Positions 10,139-19,389 of a stretch of 64,000 nucleotides of DNA are shown one piece after another. A program made the translations under genes and the position numbers. Within the stretch, counting starts at the first letter, position 1; each line of letters opens with the position of its first letter. The stretch is from positions 86,362,560-86,426,559 of the forward strand of contig BSWB01000002.1 of the NCBI GenBank assembly GCA_033239125.1. The letters are read 5' to 3'. A model generated the notes under the pieces. The model had not been told where the DNA came from. It did no database searches and saw nothing but the letters and a program-made list of their open reading frames with translations. The stretch comes from Fagopyrum homotropicum. Lineage: Eukaryota > Streptophyta > Magnoliopsida > Caryophyllales > Polygonaceae.

Positions 10139-10854
10139 AAAGGCTTTCTTTATCATAGGTCGAGTAGTTTAAACATGCTCCCTTTAATTTCTCACTAAAG
10201 AAGGCTAGTGGCTTACCCTCTTGCATGAGTACTCGTCCAATGCCAATACCCGAAGCATTACACTCGACCTCAAAAGGTTTGCTGAAGTCCGGAAGAGCTA
10301 GGAGAGGTGCATGGGACATCCGCCGCTTCAACTCCTTAAACGCCTTCTCTTGAGCATCTCCCCACACAAATGGAACCTTCTTCTTTGTCAAGGACGTGAG
10401 TGGGGATGCTATGGTGCTGAAATCTCGCACAAAACGTCTATAGAAGGTTGCTAGGCCATGAAAATTCCTCACTTGACCGACGGTTGCGGGAGTAGGCCAT
10501 TCCTGGATTGCCTTGATCTTCTCTCCATCCACCTCTAGACCTCTTGTGCTCAATACAAAACCAAGAAAAACAACTTGATTAGTACTAAACTCACATTTCT
10601 TCAAATTAGCATACAAATATTCAATTCTAAAAGTTGCAAGTACTTCCCTCAAATGTTCCTCATGCTCTTCAAGTGACTTACTATAGATGAGGATGTCATC
10701 AAAGTAAACCACAACAAACCTACCAATGTAGTGTCTCAACACGTGATTCATCAATCTTATAAATGTGCTAGGAGCATTGGTTAAACCAAATGGCATCACT
10801 AGCCACTCATAAAGACCAAACTTGGTCTTGATTGCCGTTTTCAACTCATCTCCC
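10139..10854 (-). pseudogene. pol: A2 reverse transcriptase C-terminal half and RNase H start
   Basis: This continues the RT frame of 17519-19083 on the other side of insertion D. Visible: the FGLYEWLVMPFGLTNAPSTF motif, the YFDDILIYS catalytic box, LKKCEFSTNQVVFLGFV and the connection LTSLTKKKVPFVWGDAQEKAF. The RNase H start reads VECNASGIGIGRVLM: the usual first catalytic aspartate (CDAS in the other copies) has become asparagine, so RNase H would be dead even without the truncation. It stops at NYSTYDKE at about 10139, where C1 sequence begins. Confidence 0.9.
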
Positions 10855-11182
10855 AAATAACGTGATTTATGACGATAGTTTAGGCACTTAATTAGATAGT
10901 TTTTCCCGTTATTCATGCACGGTTTGACATTGGTTCATGACGTTTTTCGCTCAATTCATGCATATTTCTAGAAAAGACGTCTACACGACCTTTTATTGGT
11001 TTTGTAGGTAATTCGGGGATCTTTTGGACATTAATCGATACATTCGAGGATCAAGCCTCATGGTGGTACATATCCGAGACCTTGAAGGAACATAATTGAA
11101 GCAATGAAGGACACAAGGACCCTTGTTGGTGCAAGCAATGGAGCAACTCATGGCTAGATGATCATAACAAGTCTCTGTTGAA

Positions 11183-11240
11183 GAAAATCGACCTACACCC
11201 AGGAAAATCGGCCGATTTTTCCTACTGGGTCGATTTTTGG
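11183..11240. repeat. Palindromic cassette, D 5' LTR site 1
   Basis: Four half-sites: forward AAAATCGACC, then the palindrome GAAAATCGGCCGATTTTTC centred on CGGCCG (11209-11214), then inverted GGTCGATTTTT. The outer half-sites also pair with each other, so the whole stretch can fold as one imperfect hairpin. The centre lies 355 bp from the LTR start; the corresponding G cassette lies 353 bp from its LTR start. Confidence 0.9.
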
Positions 11241-11768
11241 GCCTTTGACAGCTTTAGCCACGTGTCCCATGATCTCTTGTCCGGCCTTGCTCTTGGTGGA
11301 GAATATAAGTGGTCTTGCAGGCTGATTTATGGATCCCTCTCCTTCCTTTGGACCCTTCTAGCATCTTCTCAAAGAATCTTCCAATTGGGAGATCTCTTCA
11401 AGACACCCTTGTGGGTGTTCTTGAGGGAGATTAGTGTAGATTTCAATTTCATAGTGAGATTTGAGTGATTTTTGTGAAGAAGCTTGTTGAAGGTTGTAAG
11501 ATCTGACTTGGAGCTACATTTGGTGTGTTGAAAGACTTGTTTTGAACTCAAATCTAGCTAAGTTTCATTGCTTTCATTTCCTTACTTCATCTTCTTGCTA
11601 TGGATTCCATGTATGCTTGTATGATGATTTTAGATATTGAAATGCATGTTGTTGGCTAGTTTGTTGTGATTTTGGAGTGATGGATTGATGGTTATAGCTT
11701 GGGTGATGATAGAATGGACTTATATGTTAGTTTAGGATGATTTGTATGCACGAAACATAACTCAGACA

Positions 11769-11831
11769 GAAAAATCGGCCTGTTCTTCAGGTAAATCGGC
11801 CGATTTTTACTATGATCCACCCGATTTTTCC
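11769..11831. repeat. Palindromic cassette, D 5' LTR site 2
   Basis: Forward AAAAATCGGCC, spacer with TGTTCTTC, palindrome AAATCGGCCGATTT (core 11797-11802), a 14-bp spacer, then inverted CCGATTTTTCC. The core is 943 bp from the LTR start. The layout equals the G cassette at 57731-57793, with different letters. Confidence 0.9.
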
Positions 11832-11948
11832 TTCTATTGCTCTTTAATTGATGAATCTGTATGTTAGGATGTTAGATTGTTGAAATCCTAGTGTTTGTTG
11901 AGCTTAATATAGCTTAGGGTGACTTAAGGCTAGCAAACTAAGTGAGGA

Positions 11949-12212
11949 AAGAGACCTACCCGGTGATTTCCGATCTTAGACACCAAAGATGATGAACTCT
12001 AGGTAGTAGTGAGCCTCATAAGCCGCTATTGGATTGAGTGTGCTAGGATTAGTGCTTGAGACTTACCTTTTCCGAGACTTACCTGGTAAGGAGAGGTTTG
12101 CCCCTTAAGTAGTGTCCGGTTTGTCTAGAATTCCCAACTTTACCTCCTTGAGACTTACCCGGTAATAGGAGTTTGGTGCGGGATTAGTGAAGCGAGAGAC
12201 TTACCCGGTAAT
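11949..12212 (+). repeat. Dispersed GAGACTTACCCGGTAA repeats in D 5' LTR
   Basis: Five near copies of a 14-16 bp motif occur at about 11950 (GAGACCTACCCGGTGA), 12057 (decayed), 12077 (GAGACTTACCTGGTAA), 12149 (GAGACTTACCCGGTAA) and 12190 (GAGACTTACCCGGTAA). The D 3' LTR and the G LTR (57897-58163) carry the same series at similar spacing. The function is unknown to me. Confidence 0.8.
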
Positions 12213-12678
12213 TGCTTCCATTTGAGAAACACCCTTTCCCAACATCGCAGCTTTGTCCTTAGAATCTTTAGAAGCTTGAGTCCAATGCCATAACCGGAAA
12301 TCTTGACCTCTAGAATCCATTTTTCTCTCTTTGATCTCATATCTTGTGTTTGTGTCATTTGTTTGTTTGCTAGCTTGAGTTGTTAGTTTGTTTTATTACC
12401 TTGCTTGATTTGTGATCTTTGCTTGATCACCACAAAAACCTAGCCAAAAATATCATCATTTTCATTTCTTTATTTGTTTCTCTTTTCTTAGACTAGATTT
12501 GCACTATCTTTGATCATTGAATGACTTGATTTTGCCTCAGTCCTTGTGTTCGACCTCGGAATACTTTCTTTCCTACATAACGATCCGTACACTGCGGGTT
12601 TCGCTAGGTAGTTTAGGATTTTCGTTCGAGTTTATAAATGTAAAGCTTTTTGTGCTATTTCCTAGCGTGACAAGTTTT

Positions 12679-12697
12679 TGGCGCCGTTGCCGGGGAC
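12679..12697 (+). other. Primer-binding site of D, Athila/tRNA-Asp type
   Basis: TGGCGCCGTTGCCGGGGAC lies six bases after the LTR end. This is the well-known PBS type of Athila and related plant elements, usually assigned to tRNA-Asp. G has the identical site at 58624-58642. Confidence 0.85.
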
Positions 12698-12790
12698 TAG
12701 GTCTAGATTGAGTCATTTGCTTTTGATCGTTTTTAGTGTTTATCTTTCTTGTTACTTTTGATCTTGTGTTGTTTTTGTCTTTGCCTTTTC

Positions 12791-13159
12791 ATGTTTGCCA
12801 TGGACGGATTATACTTCCAAGACGACCTTGACAACATGGAGTATGAGGAGTGGATGGAAAGCCAAGATCTAGGACCTCTCCATGATGAGATTGAGTATTG
12901 GGAGGAGTTTAATGCCTATCATGAGTCCCATGATCAAGCTCACATGACTACATTGCCTTATGTGGAACCTCACCATCAACCTCACAATGATCGATTGGAG
13001 TCAATGCTAGAAGAAATGTTGAGGAAGATGGATGATCTAGAGAGCAACCTTGCTTCCATTTCGAGTGCCCACATGGTGCTTGAAGCGAAAGTATTTCAAC
13101 AAGAGGAGGTTCACCATGAAGAGATCCAAGAATTACCCGATTCAAACCATAACCAATAG
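12791..13159 (+). CDS. D ORF1: acidic, coiled-coil gag-related protein (122 aa)
   Basis: This is the first ATG after the PBS (MFAMDGLYFQDD). The protein is acidic and His-rich in the middle and ends in a predicted coiled coil, LESNLASISSAHMVLEAKVF (from residue 83). That stretch closely matches LESTVTSISKAQKVLEAQVF near residue 473 of the G gag-pol, at the C-terminal end of gag. ORF1 is therefore a gag C-terminal fragment moved to the front of the internal region. It has no CCHC knuckle. It ends at a TAG (13157-13159) where the next gag-like block starts in another frame, so the two may once have been a single frame or be joined by frameshifting. Its function is not known; a packaging or multimerisation role is only a guess. 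Confidence 0.65.
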   Translation: MFAMDGLYFQDDLDNMEYEEWMESQDLGPLHDEIEYWEEFNAYHESHDQAHMTTLPYVEPHHQPHNDRLESMLEEMLRKMDDLESNLASISSAHMVLEAKVFQQEEVHHEEIQELPDSNHNQ

Positions 13160-13823
13160 AGACCTTCAAGAAGAGTTGGATAAAGCTTGGGATCAAGTGA
13201 GGCTAAGGGATTTGGCCCTGAAGGATGAAAGAAGATTGAATGTCGAAAGAGAAGAACAAATGAGGAGGGAGATTGAGGAGATTAGGCATGCTCTTATGCT
13301 AAGAGATCCTACCATCCTTCAAGGCTTACCTCCACCTCCTTCACCTTTGGAGGAGTGCAATGAAGTATTCTCACCCCCGGACATCCTTGCCATCAACCCC
13401 GGAACCACACTTGAAGAGCTCACAAGGGAGAGCCCTAAGTTAACTTCACCTCCTTCCAATCCTTTCTTGCTTGCCCGGAGTACACACGAAGATTGGAGTC
13501 CCTTTCCTAAGGAGTCTCCAATGTTGAATGATGGAGGCAAGCATGATGGATCCATGATGGTTATGGAGCACTTCAATGAAGAATTCTTTCCAAGAACCGG
13601 CCTTCTTCGGATTATAGAGGATGAGGATGGCAAGTATCTCACCGGTGTGACCGCGGAGTACCAATTGTCTAAGTATGGGGTGGCACCTATGGTTGCAACT
13701 CCATACTATCATCAAGGGAGCGGTGATGAAGGAGTCTACTACTCACCGGTGAAGAGAGAACTTAAAGCTTATTTGGGCATCAAGTGGCCCTTGCTTGTCA
13801 TCATGGATGCCGGAAAGCGATAG
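13050..13823 (+). CDS. D ORF2: gag N-terminal coiled coil plus integrase-like scrap
   Basis: The frame is open from 13050, but homology starts at about 13155, so the real start is uncertain. The first block, EELDKAWDQVRLRDLALKDE with REEQMRREIEEIRHAL, matches the N-terminal coiled coil of G gag (AELDEALEQIRIRDEALENE, residues about 37-56). A Pro-rich linker and about 100 residues I do not recognise follow. Then comes YGVAPMVATPYYHQGSG (from 13674), close to YGVTHKVATPYHPQTSG at the end of the G integrase core, followed by a KRELKAYL string like REIKAIL. The catalytic integrase residues are absent. This looks like a deletion product of a gag-pol that kept both ends of the frame. Confidence 0.6.
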   Translation: MLPFRVPTWCLKRKYFNKRRFTMKRSKNYPIQTITNRDLQEELDKAWDQVRLRDLALKDERRLNVEREEQMRREIEEIRHALMLRDPTILQGLPPPPSPLEECNEVFSPPDILAINPGTTLEELTRESPKLTSPPSNPFLLARSTHEDWSPFPKESPMLNDGGKHDGSMMVMEHFNEEFFPRTGLLRIIEDEDGKYLTGVTAEYQLSKYGVAPMVATPYYHQGSGDEGVYYSPVKRELKAYLGIKWPLLVIMDAGKR

Positions 13824-15695
13824 TTGCTTGGACTCCTCAAGCAAACCATGGTATTCGAGGTGGATTGACACATCCTCGGAGTTTGGTCAAGCTAATGACC
13901 TAAAAGAAGCGCTTCTTGGGAGGCAACCCAAGGGTAACAACTCTTTCCCTTTTCTCTTTCGTTTTCGTTTTTGCTTTTGTTTTTGGTGTGCTTTGTTTTT
14001 CTTTTGTGTTTTTGGGTGCTAGATCTTGTTGTTGTCATGTGTGATGAGATGCTGGAGGTCATGTGAAAGCCTCATGGAACTGTTGAGAATAAGGTGCAAG
14101 ATCCGAGCACATGGACAAGGAAGAAAGCATCCAGGAAAATCGGACTGTTCTTCACAGAAATCGGCCGATTTTCCTGGGATATGGTCCGATTTTTCCTCTG
14201 TCAAGGAAAGTGATGATCTCCAATCAAGCATGGGTGGAGCGGACGTGGAACTTGGATGGCTTGCGGTGCCAAGCGCGGGTTCCGACACCACAATGAACAT
14301 CAAGAGCTCTCTACCATCCTTGATCGATCATCCACCATCATCATTCGATGTGAACCGAAATACCAAAGCATCATCAAATTTACATTGTGAGGACTCTCTT
14401 TCACTTCTTTATTTAGTTTCCACATTGGGGACAATGTGTTTCTAAGTATGGGGTGGGGTTTTCATGATCACTTGCATGATTAGCATCTAGGATAGTCTAA
14501 TATTGTCACATGTTTCATTATGTCTTGCATTGTACATACATATTGCGAAAAATCCAAAAAATCAGAAAATTTTAAAATTTTTAGTGCTTCTAAAACTTGG
14601 GAATGACCCTTATGATGAAATTATCTTGTGAATTGGCTATGGATGGCCTTATGTGTTGAATAGATGAATGCATATGTGGACATGAAGTACTTATCTTGAA
14701 TCCCATGAATGATTTGTGATTATAATGTTGCCTTGATTGAATTGAGAATTAAAAGTCGAAATTACATGATAGTTCTTGCACATCATTTAGGAATGAATGA
14801 GGCAATTCATCTTTCTCTACTTCTCATCTTGATCATGTTGTTTAAGCACCTCAACTGATGAAAAATTTGACCTCTTTTGACCCATCCGGGAATAGGAGCA
14901 TGCTAGTGTGGTGATATGTGTGAAAAGCAAGTGTGGGGTGAAGTATTGATGAAAGAATGTCATGAATAAAATGCTGAAATTGTTGTGAAAGTGTAGACAA
15001 AAAATATAGGTTTGGGGACATTGGTTTAAATGACAAGTAACTCGGCACACTTCACATAATCGGGTGTTGGTGCCTTGCCAAAGTCAAATAAACCGATAGT
15101 CCTAACGAGCTTTGGTATGTGTGCCCGGTGTGGATGCACCTCGAAAAATAGAAAAAGCCCGAGGACGGCTAATCACCAAGGTTTCGGCTTTTGTACACCA
15201 ATGCCATTGTCTCAAAAATAAGTGAAAAAGAAAAGAAAACAAAGAAAAGTTGGAGAAAATTATACACTTGTTGGGAAGTTGAGCAAAAACGAAATTGTGA
15301 AGTTAGTTCCTTTCCCGGATTAGCATCACATGACCTAAAAATTCCCACCTAATCACAACGTTTCTTAGCCTCTTCTTTCCTAAGTCCTTGTGACCTAATT
15401 GCATGTGTGTAAGACTTAGTGATCTAGATTGGATATACTCATGATCATCTTGACTTCTTCATTTTCACGTCTCATGCATGCTTTCTAGTTAAGTATAATT
15501 GTCTTTCCATGCCTTCACTCATTTGATGAATGATTGCTATCCATTGCTATGAAACGTGACTATGAAGGTGATCCAATGTTAGAAGCACAATTCCAAAAAG
15601 ATTTTGTTGTTTTTCTGCATGCATAAATCACGTCATCTCTTAGTCTATAGTTGGATCTTGCTCGGGGACGAGCAAATCTTAAGTATGGGGTATTT
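13824..15695 (+). other. D 3' non-coding region with polypurine tracts
   Basis: No convincing gene lies here. A CTTGGG/CCCAAG hairpin occurs at 13915-13932, within a string that may once have read KEALLGRQPKG. A palindromic cassette lies at 14132-14198. A stretch TTGGGGACAATG...TAAGTATGGGG (14425-14453) closely resembles the true 3' polypurine region CTCGGGGACGAG...TAAGTATGGGG (15661-15690), which directly precedes the 3' LTR. Between them (14454-15660) the sequence is AT-rich with an A-rich patch near 15220-15250. Open stretches there are short and unrelated to known proteins. Confidence 0.7.
14132..14198. repeat. Palindromic cassette, internal copy of D
   Basis: Forward GGAAAATCGGAC, spacer TGTTCTTCACAG, palindrome AAATCGGCCGATTT (core 14162-14167), spacer, inverted CCGATTTTTCC. 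The spacer start TGTTCTTCA is shared with LTR site 2. This puts the same family-specific letters outside the LTRs, so LTR homogenisation alone cannot explain the match. Confidence 0.9.
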
Positions 15696-16023
15696 TGATA
15701 ACGTGATTTATGACGATAGTTTAGGCACTTAATTAGATAGTTTTTCCCGTTATTCATGCACGGTTTGACATTGGTTCATGACGTTTTTCGCTCAATTCAT
15801 GCATATTTCTAGAAAAGACGTCTACACGACCTTTTATCGGTTTTGTAGGTAATTCGGGGATCTTTTGGACATTAATCGATACATTCAAGGATCAAGTCTC
15901 ATGGTGGTACATATCCGAGACCTTAAAGGAACATAATTGAAGCAATGAAGGACACAAGGACCCTTGTTGGTGCAAGCAATGGAGCAACTCATGGCTAGAT
16001 GATCATAACAAGTCTCTGTTGAA

Positions 16024-16080
16024 GAAAATCGACCTACACCCAGGAAAATCGGCCGATTTTTCCTACTGGGTCGATTTTTG
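16024..16080. repeat. Palindromic cassette, D 3' LTR site 1
   Basis: This copy is identical in plan and letters to 11183-11240 (core CGGCCG at 16050-16055, 355 bp into the LTR). No change is seen between the two LTR copies inside the cassette, although the LTRs differ elsewhere. Confidence 0.9.
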
Positions 16081-16610
16081 GGCCTTTGACAGCTTTAGCC
16101 ACGTGTCCCACGATCTCTTGTCCGGCCTTGCTCTTGGTGGAGAATATAAGTGGTCTTGCAGGCTGATTTATGGATCCCTCTCCTTCCTTTGGACCCTTCT
16201 AGCATCTTCTCAAAGAATCTTCCAATTGAGAGCTCTCTTCAAGACACCCTTGTGGGTGTTCTTGAGGGAGATTAGTGTAGATTTCAAGTTCATAGTGAGA
16301 TTTGAGTGATTTTTGTGAAGAAGCTTGTTGAAGGTTGTAAGATCTAACTTGGAGCTACATTTGGTGTGTTGAAAGACTTGTTTTGAGCTCAAATCCAGCT
16401 AAGTTTCATTGCTTTCATTTCCTTACTTCATCTTCTTGCTATGGATTCCATGTATGCTTGTATGATGATTTTAGATCTTGAAATGCATGTTGTTGGCTAG
16501 TTTGTTGTGATTTTGGAGTGATGGATTGATGGTTATAGCTTGGGTGATGATAGAATGGACTTATATGTTAGTTTAGGATGATTTGTATGCACGAAACCTA
16601 ACTCAGACAG

Positions 16611-16673
16611 AAAAATCGGCCCGTTCTTCAGGTAAATCGGCCGATTTTTACTATGATCCACCCGATTTTTCCT
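16611..16673. repeat. Palindromic cassette, D 3' LTR site 2
   Basis: Same plan as 11769-11831. The only difference I see up to the right half-site is in a spacer (GGCCCGTTC versus GGCCTGTTC); the half-sites and palindrome are unchanged. Confidence 0.9.
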
Positions 16674-17518
16674 TTTGTTGCTCTTTAATTGATGAATCTG
16701 TATGTTAAGATGTTAGATTGTTGAAATCCTAGTGTTTGTTGAGCTTAATTTAGCTTAGGGTGACCTAAGGCTAGCAAACTAAGTGAGGAAAGAGACCTAC
16801 CCGGTGATTTCCGATCTTAGATACCAAAGATGATGAACTCTAGGTAGTAGTGAGCCTCATAAGCCGCTATTGGATTGAGTGTGCTAGGATTATTGCTTGA
16901 GACTTACCTTTTCCGAGACTTACCCGGTAAGGAGAGGTTTGCCCCTTAAGTAGTGTCCGGTTTGTGTAGAATTCCCAACTTTACCTCCTTGAGACTTACC
17001 CGGTAATAGGAGTTTGGTGCGGGATTACTGAAGCGAGAGACTTACCCGGTAATTGCTTCCATTTGAGAAACACCCTTTCCCAACATCGCAGCTTTGTCCT
17101 TAGAATCTTTAGAAGCTTGAGTCCAATGCCATAACCGGAAATCTTGACCTCTAAAATCCATTTTTGTCTCTTTGATCTCATATCTTGTGTTTGTGTCATT
17201 TGTTTGTTTGCTAGCTTGAGTTGTTAGTTTGTTTTATTACCTTGCTTGATTTGTGATCTTTGCTTGATCACCACAAAAACCTAACCAAAAATATCATCAT
17301 TTTCATTTCTTTATTTGTTTCTCTTTTCTTAGACCAGATTTGCACTATCTTTGATCATTGAATGACTTGATTTCGCCTCAGTCCTTGTGTTCGACCTCAG
17401 AATACTTTCCTTCCTACACAACGATCCGTACACTACGGGTTTCGCTAGGTAGTTTAGGATTTTAGTTCGAGTTTATAAATGTAAAGCTTTTTGTGCTATT
17501 TCCTAGCGTGACACTCCC

Positions 17519-19083
17519 TCCCTCATTCTGATTTGGTGATAACCACTCCTAAGATCTATCTTAGAGAACAATGTGGCTCCATTCAACTCATCTAACATGT
17601 CATCTAAACGTGGGATAGGATGACGGTACTTAATGTTGATGTTGTTGATGGATCTACAATCAACACACATCCTCCATGTATTGTCCTTCTTTGGCACTAA
17701 GAGGATGGGAACGGCACTAGGACTCAAACTCTCCCTTACATAACCCTTATTTAGGAGTTCTTGGACTTGGTTTTGGATCTCTTGGCTCTCCTTAGGGTTC
17801 ATCCTATAGGCTGGACGGTTTGGGAGTGTAGCACCGGGAATAAGATCTATTTGGTGCTCAATACCTCTAAAAGGTGGAAGGCCAGCCGGAATCTCGTTAG
17901 GAAACACATCACTAAACTCATCTAGGATAGTTAGGATAGGCTTAGGTAGGGTGGCCTTGGCTTCATCACTCAAAGTCACTAAGCTCTTGCACAAGCTCAC
18001 AAGAATGGCATCTAAAGGGGTGTAATCTAGGATGTACTCCTCCTTGGATGCTAGAAGGACACTAGAAGGTGTGGCTAATAGGGTGGTACTAATCTTGGCC
18101 GTGGGTTCTGTTTTAGACCGTGAGCTATCCCCTCTCTTTTTCACCTCATTTTGCTCCACACTCAACTCCTTCTTCTTCTCATAAAATTCAGCAATCTGCA
18201 ATGGTGTCATAGGCTTAAGAGTTAGTGTTTGACCATTAAATTCAAAGGTATGCCTATTAGTAAAACCATCATGCTTAACTCTCCTATCAAATTGCCATGG
18301 ACGTCCCAAAAGAATATGACAAGCTTGCATGGGAACTACATCACAAGTAATGGTGTCCTCATAGCTACCTAAAGTGATAGTAACTCTAGCTTGCCTATTT
18401 AGTTTTAATTCTCCACAATCATTCATCCAATGCAATTTGTAAGGCCTAGGGTGATAAAATGTGGTAATTTGTAACTTATTAATCAAATCAGTGCTAGCTA
18501 TATTGCAACAACTACCTCCATCTATGATCATATTACACACCTTCCCTTTAATTAGACATCTAGTATGAAAAAGGTTCTCTCTTTGATTATCCTCACACGG
18601 AGCTAGCTTAGCATGCAAAGTTATTCTAGCTATTAATGATTCTCCATGCTCATATTCAATGCCCTCATCACTATCACTACCAATTTCATGCAATCCATTA
18701 AGGTGGGTGTTATCATCATTTTCATGCTCATCCTCACTCTCATATTGTCCAAATTGATTTAAAATCAGAATTTTCTTATCAGAACAATCCCTCATGTAAT
18801 GACCTCTACCTTGACATTTAAAACACACAATATCTCTAAAACGAAGAGTAGAGTTAGAGGTACTCCCTTGAGGACCACTTGAAGGCTCATTCAAGGGTCT
18901 AGAAGATGAATGAGGTGTTGAGCTCCTTCTTTGTGCTCCTTGGTCCATGGTTGATGCTTTTCGGTCCTCCTTGGTGGATGTAGGCTCACGGTTGTAGGAT
19001 CCTTGGGGCCGGCTGTTTTGTGCTTTCCATGAGCTTGTAGCTCCAAAGCATGTCTTGGCACCTTGGTTCCTAGCCTTTGTCTT
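17519..19083 (-). CDS. gag-pol: A2 gag C-terminus, protease and RT N-terminus
   Basis: Open on the minus strand from the Tekay LTR insertion at 19083 down to insertion D. It shows the nucleocapsid knuckle CFKCQGRGHYMRDC (intact CCHC), then an acidic linker, then protease with IIDGGSCCNIAS and ILLGRPWQFDRR. After the PR-RT linker (DEFSDVFPNEIPAGLPPF), RT begins with WRMCVDCRSINNI and ends at HQIRMREG, exactly at insertion D. The frame continues at 10854. Unlike A1, gag and protease are in one frame here, which shows the family uses a single gag-pol frame in this region. The copy is broken only by its two insertions and the 3' truncation. Confidence 0.88.
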
Positions 19084-19167
19084 TGTAATATCCGGAATTT
19101 TTATTCCGTCTAATTCCGCCGTTGACGGTTTCCCATTCTATCTAGTATCTCTTCCTTCACAAATTTC

Positions 19168-19380
19168 ATTATTTTATGTAGAAGTTAATTCACATAAAAT
19201 GATGAAATTATATCAAACTCTAATCCTTTGAAATATCCATTATTTTATGTAGAATTTAATTCACATAAAATGATAAAATTATATCAAACTCTAATCCTTA
19301 TAATTATCTATTATTTTATGTAGAATTTAATTCACATAAAATGATAGATTTATATCAAACCCTAGTTATTATAATTCATT
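19168..19380 (+). repeat. 71-bp tandem repeat, three units, in the Tekay-like LTR
   Basis: Units begin at 19168, 19239 and 19310, each starting ATTATTTTATGTAGAA, with spacing of exactly 71 bp. Units 1 and 2 differ at few positions; unit 3 is more diverged at its end. Each unit also contains an inverted match (ATTTTATGT / ACATAAAAT), so single-strand hairpins are possible. Confidence 0.92.
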
Positions 19381-19389
19381 CTTATCGAT

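Larger units (their letters stand above)
10855..12672 (+). repeat. 5' LTR of D
   Basis: The LTR ends with GCGTGACA next to the PBS. It starts AAATAACGTGATTT, where the 3' LTR has TGATAACGTGATTT: the terminal TG is changed to AA. Contents in order: a palindromic cassette (11183-11240), a TATA-like TATAAG (11304-11309), a second palindromic cassette (11769-11831) and a block with repeated GAGACTTACCCGGTAA (about 11950-12210). A conserved U5 follows (TGCGGGTTTCGCTAGGTAG, about 12595). The open stretches within it are not conserved as proteins in G, so I regard them as non-coding. Confidence 0.92.
10855..17513 (+). mobile_element. Complete non-autonomous Athila-like LTR element D
   Basis: This 6659-bp element has two 1818-bp LTRs, an Athila-type PBS, about 3 kb of internal DNA and a polypurine-type 3' end. 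It is flanked by the target duplication CTCCC (10850-10854 and 17514-17518) inside A2 pol; removing it restores the A sequence. It encodes only gag-related coiled-coil pieces and a short integrase-like string, with no protease, RT or RNase H. It must therefore have moved with enzymes supplied by another element; G (56792 onward) is of the matching type. By my count the two LTRs differ at about 36 positions (roughly 2%), so it is a fairly recent arrival. Confidence 0.93.
15696..17513 (+). repeat. 3' LTR of D
   Basis: This 1818-bp LTR runs from TGATAACGTGATTT to GCGTGACA and is followed by CTCCC (17514-17518). It is the same length as the 5' LTR, with about 36 substitutions between them by my count. 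Palindromic cassettes occur at 16024-16080 (core 16050-16055) and 16611-16673, at the same offsets as in the 5' LTR. The ACTTACCCGGTAA repeats recur at about 16790-17055. Confidence 0.93.

Noticed and set aside
12155..12358. Minus-strand ORF in the D LTR
   Set aside because: It is repeated in the other LTR (16996-17199) only because the LTRs are copies, and it is not conserved in the G LTR.
14454..15660. Possible gene in the D 3' region
   Set aside because: Only short frames are open on either strand, with no start context or motif. It is better explained as 3' untranslated element DNA.
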